Below, one piece after another: positions 60,907-64,000 of a DNA stretch of 64,000 nt. Position 1 is the stretch's first letter; each line of letters starts with the position of its first letter. Below the pieces are notes generated by a model. The model saw only the letters and a list, made by a program, of their open reading frames with translations. It was not told the DNA's origin and searched no databases. Location: the NCBI RefSeq assembly GCF_900129295.1, contig NZ_FQUU01000009.1, positions 1-64,000 of the forward strand. Reading direction: 5' to 3'. This stretch comes from Flavisolibacter ginsengisoli DSM 18119. Lineage in GTDB: Bacteria > Bacteroidota > Bacteroidia > Chitinophagales > Chitinophagaceae. The position numbers and the translations under genes were made by a program.

Positions 60907-61830
60907 ATGAAGAAAAAATCAGGGTTTGAAAAGTTCATGTCCAAAGAGAAGTCCGGGGCAGCTAAAAAAGAGCAATTCAGGCAGGAGAAAAAGAAGCTGA
61001 CAAAGGAAAGGAAGGAATATTTCGAAAAGAAAAGAGCTGAAGGCAGAAGCGAGGTGGTAGCCGGTGAAAAAGTTGGCAAAAAGCCCTTAATTACCAGGCC
61101 TGTGGAAGAAAAAATGCCCCTGAACAAATTCATTGCCCATAGCGGTGTTTGCTCGCGCCGGGATGCAGTTGATATTATCAAAAACGGAAAGGTTAAAGTA
61201 AATGGCACCATTGTTACGGAGCCAGGCTTTAAAATCTCACCCAATGATACAGTCAACTTCAATGGTAAAAAGCTTTTCCCTGTCAAAGACCTGGTATATA
61301 TCCTGATCAACAAACCCAAAGATTACATTACCACCACGGAAGATGAAAAAGGACGTAAGACCGTACTGGACCTGATAAAGAATGCTACAAAAGAAAAAGT
61401 ATACCCGGTAGGCCGCCTGGACAGGAATACATCTGGTGTGCTTTTACTGACCAATGATGGAGAGTTAACACAAAAGCTTACCCATCCCAGTAACGAAGTA
61501 AAGAAACTGTATGCAGTAACGTTGGACAAACCCTTAACGAAGGCTCATTTTGATGCTATACTGAAAGGGGTGCCACTTGAAGACGGGATAGCCAATGTAG
61601 ACGTATTAGCCTTCACAGACAATGCTGACAAGACACAGGTGGGAATTGAAATACATAGTGGCCGCAACCGCATTGTTCGCCGGATATTTGAACATTATGG
61701 CTACGATGTAAAAAATCTCGATAGGGTGATCTTTGCAGGACTTACTAAAAAGAACGTTGAGCGTGGCAAATGGCGCTTTTTATCAGAAAAAGAAGTCAGG
61801 GACCTGAAATATTTCAAGAAAGGAAAGTAA
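60907..61830 (+). CDS. RsuA/RluB-family rRNA pseudouridine synthase
   Basis: 307 residues from the ATG at 60907; an upstream TTG would lie within the terminator. A Lys/Glu-rich N-terminal extension (about 1-70) comes before an S4 RNA-binding domain (PLNKFIAHSGVCSRRDAVDIIKNGKVKVNG, about 75-130). The catalytic domain has the active Asp in GRLDRNTSGVLLL (about 178). It makes pseudouridine in rRNA, like RluB/RluF. The basic extension is common in Bacteroidota members. Confidence 0.93.
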   Translation: MKKKSGFEKFMSKEKSGAAKKEQFRQEKKKLTKERKEYFEKKRAEGRSEVVAGEKVGKKPLITRPVEEKMPLNKFIAHSGVCSRRDAVDIIKNGKVKVNGTIVTEPGFKISPNDTVNFNGKKLFPVKDLVYILINKPKDYITTTEDEKGRKTVLDLIKNATKEKVYPVGRLDRNTSGVLLLTNDGELTQKLTHPSNEVKKLYAVTLDKPLTKAHFDAILKGVPLEDGIANVDVLAFTDNADKTQVGIEIHSGRNRIVRRIFEHYGYDVKNLDRVIFAGLTKKNVERGKWRFLSEKEVRDLKYFKKGK

Positions 61831-61894
61831 GAGCTTCCCCCAATCCTGGCTTTTAATTTTTCATTCGCTTTTTACAGCAAACAATCACGAATAC

Positions 61895-62629
61895 ATGACC
61901 TTCAAGATCGATGAGCATATTATAATGGAAGATGCTGACCTGGTAGCTATTAACAAGCCCTCGGGCCTATTGACCATACCAGACAGGGAAGGAAAAGATA
62001 TCTCTTTAAAACAATTGCTGAAAAACAAATACGGTGATATCTATACTGTTCACCGTTTAGATAAAGGCACCAGTGGCGTGGTAGTTTTTGCGAAACATGA
62101 AGCTGCCCACAAACAACTATCCCAGCAGTTTGAATCAAGAGAAACCAATAAGGTCTATAATGGACTGGTGATGGGTGTGCCAGCCGAAGTTTCGGGGGTT
62201 ATCAATGAACCCATTTCAGAACATCCCTCCAAAAAGGGGGTAATGACTGTTTATAAAAAAGGCAAAGAAAGCATTACAGAGTATGAAGTGCTACAGCCAT
62301 TCAGGATCTTTTCCTGGATGCAGTTCAGGATATTAACAGGCAGAACCCACCAGATCAGGGTGCATATGAAACATCTTGGACATCCTATAGTTTGTGATGA
62401 CCTGTATGGTGACGGCAAACCAGTTTTTATTTCCCAGCTTAAATCTAATTACAAACTATCCCAATCTATGGATGAAGAACGGCCATTGTTAAATCGATTG
62501 GCTTTGCATTCGGCACAATTAAGCTTTACGGGCTTGCTGGGGAAGCCATATGTGCTTGAAGCACCACTTCCAAAAGACCTGAGAGCTATCCTGCAACAGT
62601 TGACCAAATGGTCTGAGCGAAGAAGATAA
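61895..62629 (+). CDS. RluA-family pseudouridine synthase
   Basis: 244 residues. No S4 domain; catalytic Asp in VHRLDKGTSGVVVFAKHEAAH (about 55) and GRTHQIRVHMKHLGHPIVCDDLYG (about 150). These are motifs I to III of the RluA family, of the short RluA/TruC type. Target is rRNA or tRNA. It follows the other synthase gene by 64 bases on the same strand, so the two may share a transcript. Confidence 0.94.
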   Translation: MTFKIDEHIIMEDADLVAINKPSGLLTIPDREGKDISLKQLLKNKYGDIYTVHRLDKGTSGVVVFAKHEAAHKQLSQQFESRETNKVYNGLVMGVPAEVSGVINEPISEHPSKKGVMTVYKKGKESITEYEVLQPFRIFSWMQFRILTGRTHQIRVHMKHLGHPIVCDDLYGDGKPVFISQLKSNYKLSQSMDEERPLLNRLALHSAQLSFTGLLGKPYVLEAPLPKDLRAILQQLTKWSERRR

Positions 62630-62645
62630 AAGTTTACACATAAAA

Positions 62646-62675
62646 AAAGAGTCTTCCATTTGGGGAAGACTCTTT
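62646..62675. terminator. Bidirectional terminator between convergent genes
   Basis: AAAGAGTCTTCC and GGAAGACTCTTT pair over 12 bases with a 6-base loop, with A run on the left and T-rich end on the right. It ends both the RluA-family and the peroxiredoxin genes. Confidence 0.93.
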
Positions 62676-62687
62676 AGTATTTTGAGA

Positions 62688-63335
62688 TCATTTTTTAGCA
62701 TCACCTTCAGGTACAGGTGTATATCTAAGGTAAGGTTTTACCTCTCTCACACCTTTAGGAAATCTCTTAATAGCATCTTCTGTGGAAATTGAAGGAACTA
62801 CAATAACGTCTTCACCACGCTCCCAGTTGGCAGGGGTAGCTACGCTGTGATTGGCAGTTAACTGCAGTGAATCAATTACGCGTAATACCTCGTTGAAATT
62901 TCTTCCCGTGGAAGCAGGGTAAGTGATCGTTAATTTAAGCGTTTTATCTGGTCCAATTACATACAATGAACGCACTGTAGCTGTTGCTGATGCATTGGGG
63001 TGGATCATATCATATAATGTGGCTACTTCCCTGTTCTCATCTGCAATGATAGGGAAATCCACCTGGCAATTTTGAGTTTCATTGATATCCTTGACCCAGC
63101 CTTTATGTTTATCCAACGGATCAACACTAACGGCAAGCACCTTCACGTTACGCTTTGCAAATTCTTCTTTCAATAAAGCAGTTCTTCCCAGCTCGGTTGT
63201 GCACACAGGTGTATAGTCGGCAGGGTGAGAAAATAAAACGCCCCAGCTGTCACCGAGGTATTCATAAAAATCAATGTCTCCTTCTGTAGTTGATGCTTTG
63301 AAGTTGGGGACTTTGTCTCCAAGATGTAAACTCAT
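62688..63335 (-). CDS. Peroxiredoxin, 1-Cys Prx6 type
   Basis: 215 residues. Peroxidatic Cys in SHPADYTPVCTTELG (about 45), the Arg in TATVRSLYVIGPDKTLKL, and a C-terminal extension (about 165-215, TPANWERGEDVIVVPSISTEDAIKRFPKGVREVKPYLRYTP) that is the mark of Prx6. It reduces peroxides in the cytoplasm. It is single-gene, ended by the bidirectional terminator. Confidence 0.95.
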   Translation of the reverse strand: MSLHLGDKVPNFKASTTEGDIDFYEYLGDSWGVLFSHPADYTPVCTTELGRTALLKEEFAKRNVKVLAVSVDPLDKHKGWVKDINETQNCQVDFPIIADENREVATLYDMIHPNASATATVRSLYVIGPDKTLKLTITYPASTGRNFNEVLRVIDSLQLTANHSVATPANWERGEDVIVVPSISTEDAIKRFPKGVREVKPYLRYTPVPEGDAKK

Positions 63336-63385
63336 AAAAAATAAATGTTTGGGCCTGCCATGTGCAGGCTGGTTAATAAAATAAA

Positions 63386-63775
63386 TTACTCCGTAATCAG
63401 GATTTCATAATCGATACGGGAATTCTTATTTAGCATAGCAGCAACCCCACAATATTTTTCCAGTGACAAATCTATGGCCTTCTTTATCTTTTCCCTGTAT
63501 TCTTCTTCCGTTTTTAACTTATACGTAAGATGAATGGTTTTAAAAACTCTTGGATGCTCATCAGTTTGCTCGGCTTCAGCATCTATTTCAAGGCTTGCGA
63601 ATGGTACCCGCATTTTCTCGAGGATATCTACTACATCAATGCCGGTACATCCTGCCAGCCCGGTTAATAATAAAGCTTTCGGGCTAAAGCCTGTTGAGCC
63701 ATCTATTTGAATGGTGGAACTATTCTGAACACTATCAAAAGCATGGGCTGTTTTCCAGGTAGTTATTGTTTTCAT
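63386..63775 (-). CDS. OsmC/Ohr-family protein
   Basis: 129 residues. Redox cysteines in LLTGLAGCTGIDVVDIL (about 42) and LEKYCGVAAML (about 113), the spacing of OsmC/Ohr hydroperoxide reductases. It removes organic peroxides. It overlaps the cation transporter gene by 4 bases (ATGA), so they are co-transcribed. Confidence 0.93.
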   Translation of the reverse strand: MKTITTWKTAHAFDSVQNSSTIQIDGSTGFSPKALLLTGLAGCTGIDVVDILEKMRVPFASLEIDAEAEQTDEHPRVFKTIHLTYKLKTEEEYREKIKKAIDLSLEKYCGVAAMLNKNSRIDYEILITE

Positions 63776-64000
63776 TTTGAAGCTTCCTCAAGGTCTTTTA
63801 AAGTATGTTTTTCATTCTGCAGGGAATTATCCAGGGTCCATTCAACAGTTTGTTTAAAGCTATGCTGCCTTACAGGACAATCATTCTTTTTACAGATATG
63901 ACACTGAAAATATAGACAACCATCATTGTGAACAAAAAGTTCAAGCGATTCTCCAAAATTACCACGGATGAGTTTTCCCAATTCATCTATTTCAAAGTGC
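63772..64000 (-). CDS. C-terminal end of a cation diffusion facilitator transporter (truncated by window)
   Basis: The frame is open to base 64000, so the start is outside. The last 76 residues read HFEIDELGKLIRGNFGESLELFVHNDGCLYFQCHICKKNDCPVRQHSF and so on. This is like the cytoplasmic C-terminal domain of CDF-type cation efflux proteins in Bacteroidota, with a Cys-rich C...C-x2-C...CPVR metal motif. The TTG at 63981 is only an internal codon. The four-base overlap with osmC links metal efflux with peroxide defence. Confidence 0.7.
   Translation of the reverse strand, partial: HFEIDELGKLIRGNFGESLELFVHNDGCLYFQCHICKKNDCPVRQHSFKQTVEWTLDNSLQNEKHTLKDLEEASK

Overview
The window looks like a chromosomal segment of a Bacteroidota bacterium, most probably near the Chitinophagaceae (inference from protein style; no search was run). 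Supporting signs are a secreted protein with a type IX secretion sorting domain, TonB proteins with the long N-terminal NRNKxYGAYxLR segment, ExbB-ExbD-ExbD-TonB gene order, a short NuoG, sphingolipid synthesis genes, 2TM-domain and four-helix-bundle proteins, and many promoters with the Bacteroidota -7 box TAnnTTTG. Base composition is moderate to AT-rich and no tRNA, rRNA, CRISPR array, transposase or phage gene is visible.

Left part (1-15 kb). A truncated PKD/CBM6/T9SS-sorted protein and a lipoprotein are followed by a minus-strand operon encoding a quinol-type nitric oxide reductase, a DGC-domain zinc-binding protein, a U32 (TrhP-like) enzyme and a small ferredoxin. Next comes a three-gene minus-strand operon that matches bacterial ceramide synthesis: serine palmitoyltransferase, a GNAT-like acyltransferase and an NAD-dependent epimerase/reductase. 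A divergent Rrf2 regulator with IscR-like Cys/Cys/Cys/His ligands follows. The same palindrome, AARGA-N8-TCYTT, lies in the qNor promoter and twice in the spt/rrf2 intergenic region, suggesting one Fe-S/NO-responsive regulon. A GH53 galactanase and a repeat-rich island (about 11.4-13.4 kb) around a 200-residue family of unknown function complete this part, with a BamA/TamA-like outer-membrane protein.

Middle part (15-36 kb). An Mla/MCE lipid transport operon, an OmpA-like lipoprotein, a cupin, an AraC regulator, a stand-alone receiver domain, a potassium channel with an unusual filter and a 2TM protein come first. A Crp/Fnr-family regulator then sits next to a perfect TGTGA-N6-TCACA site and an operon of YceI, two ring-cleaving dioxygenases, an MhqD-like esterase and a pirin. 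This is a quinone/electrophile detoxification cluster. A lipoprotein propeller, an LLM flavin oxidoreductase, mnmE, an exbB-exbD-exbD-tonB operon and an ABC permease follow.

Right part (36-64 kb). The complete 14-gene nuo operon (A to N, minus strand) encodes complex I. nuoL is interrupted by one in-frame TGA and a four-helix-bundle gene sits between nuoF and nuoG. Upstream is a tonB / small membrane protein / PstS-like / TPR operon. The end of the window carries housekeeping and stress genes: a low-molecular-weight phosphatase, hisS, a thiolase, rlmN, a Spy-like protein, two pseudouridine synthases, a peroxiredoxin, OsmC and the end of a cation diffusion facilitator. Heptameric, 10-bp and 11-bp tandem repeats recur in the intergenic regions.
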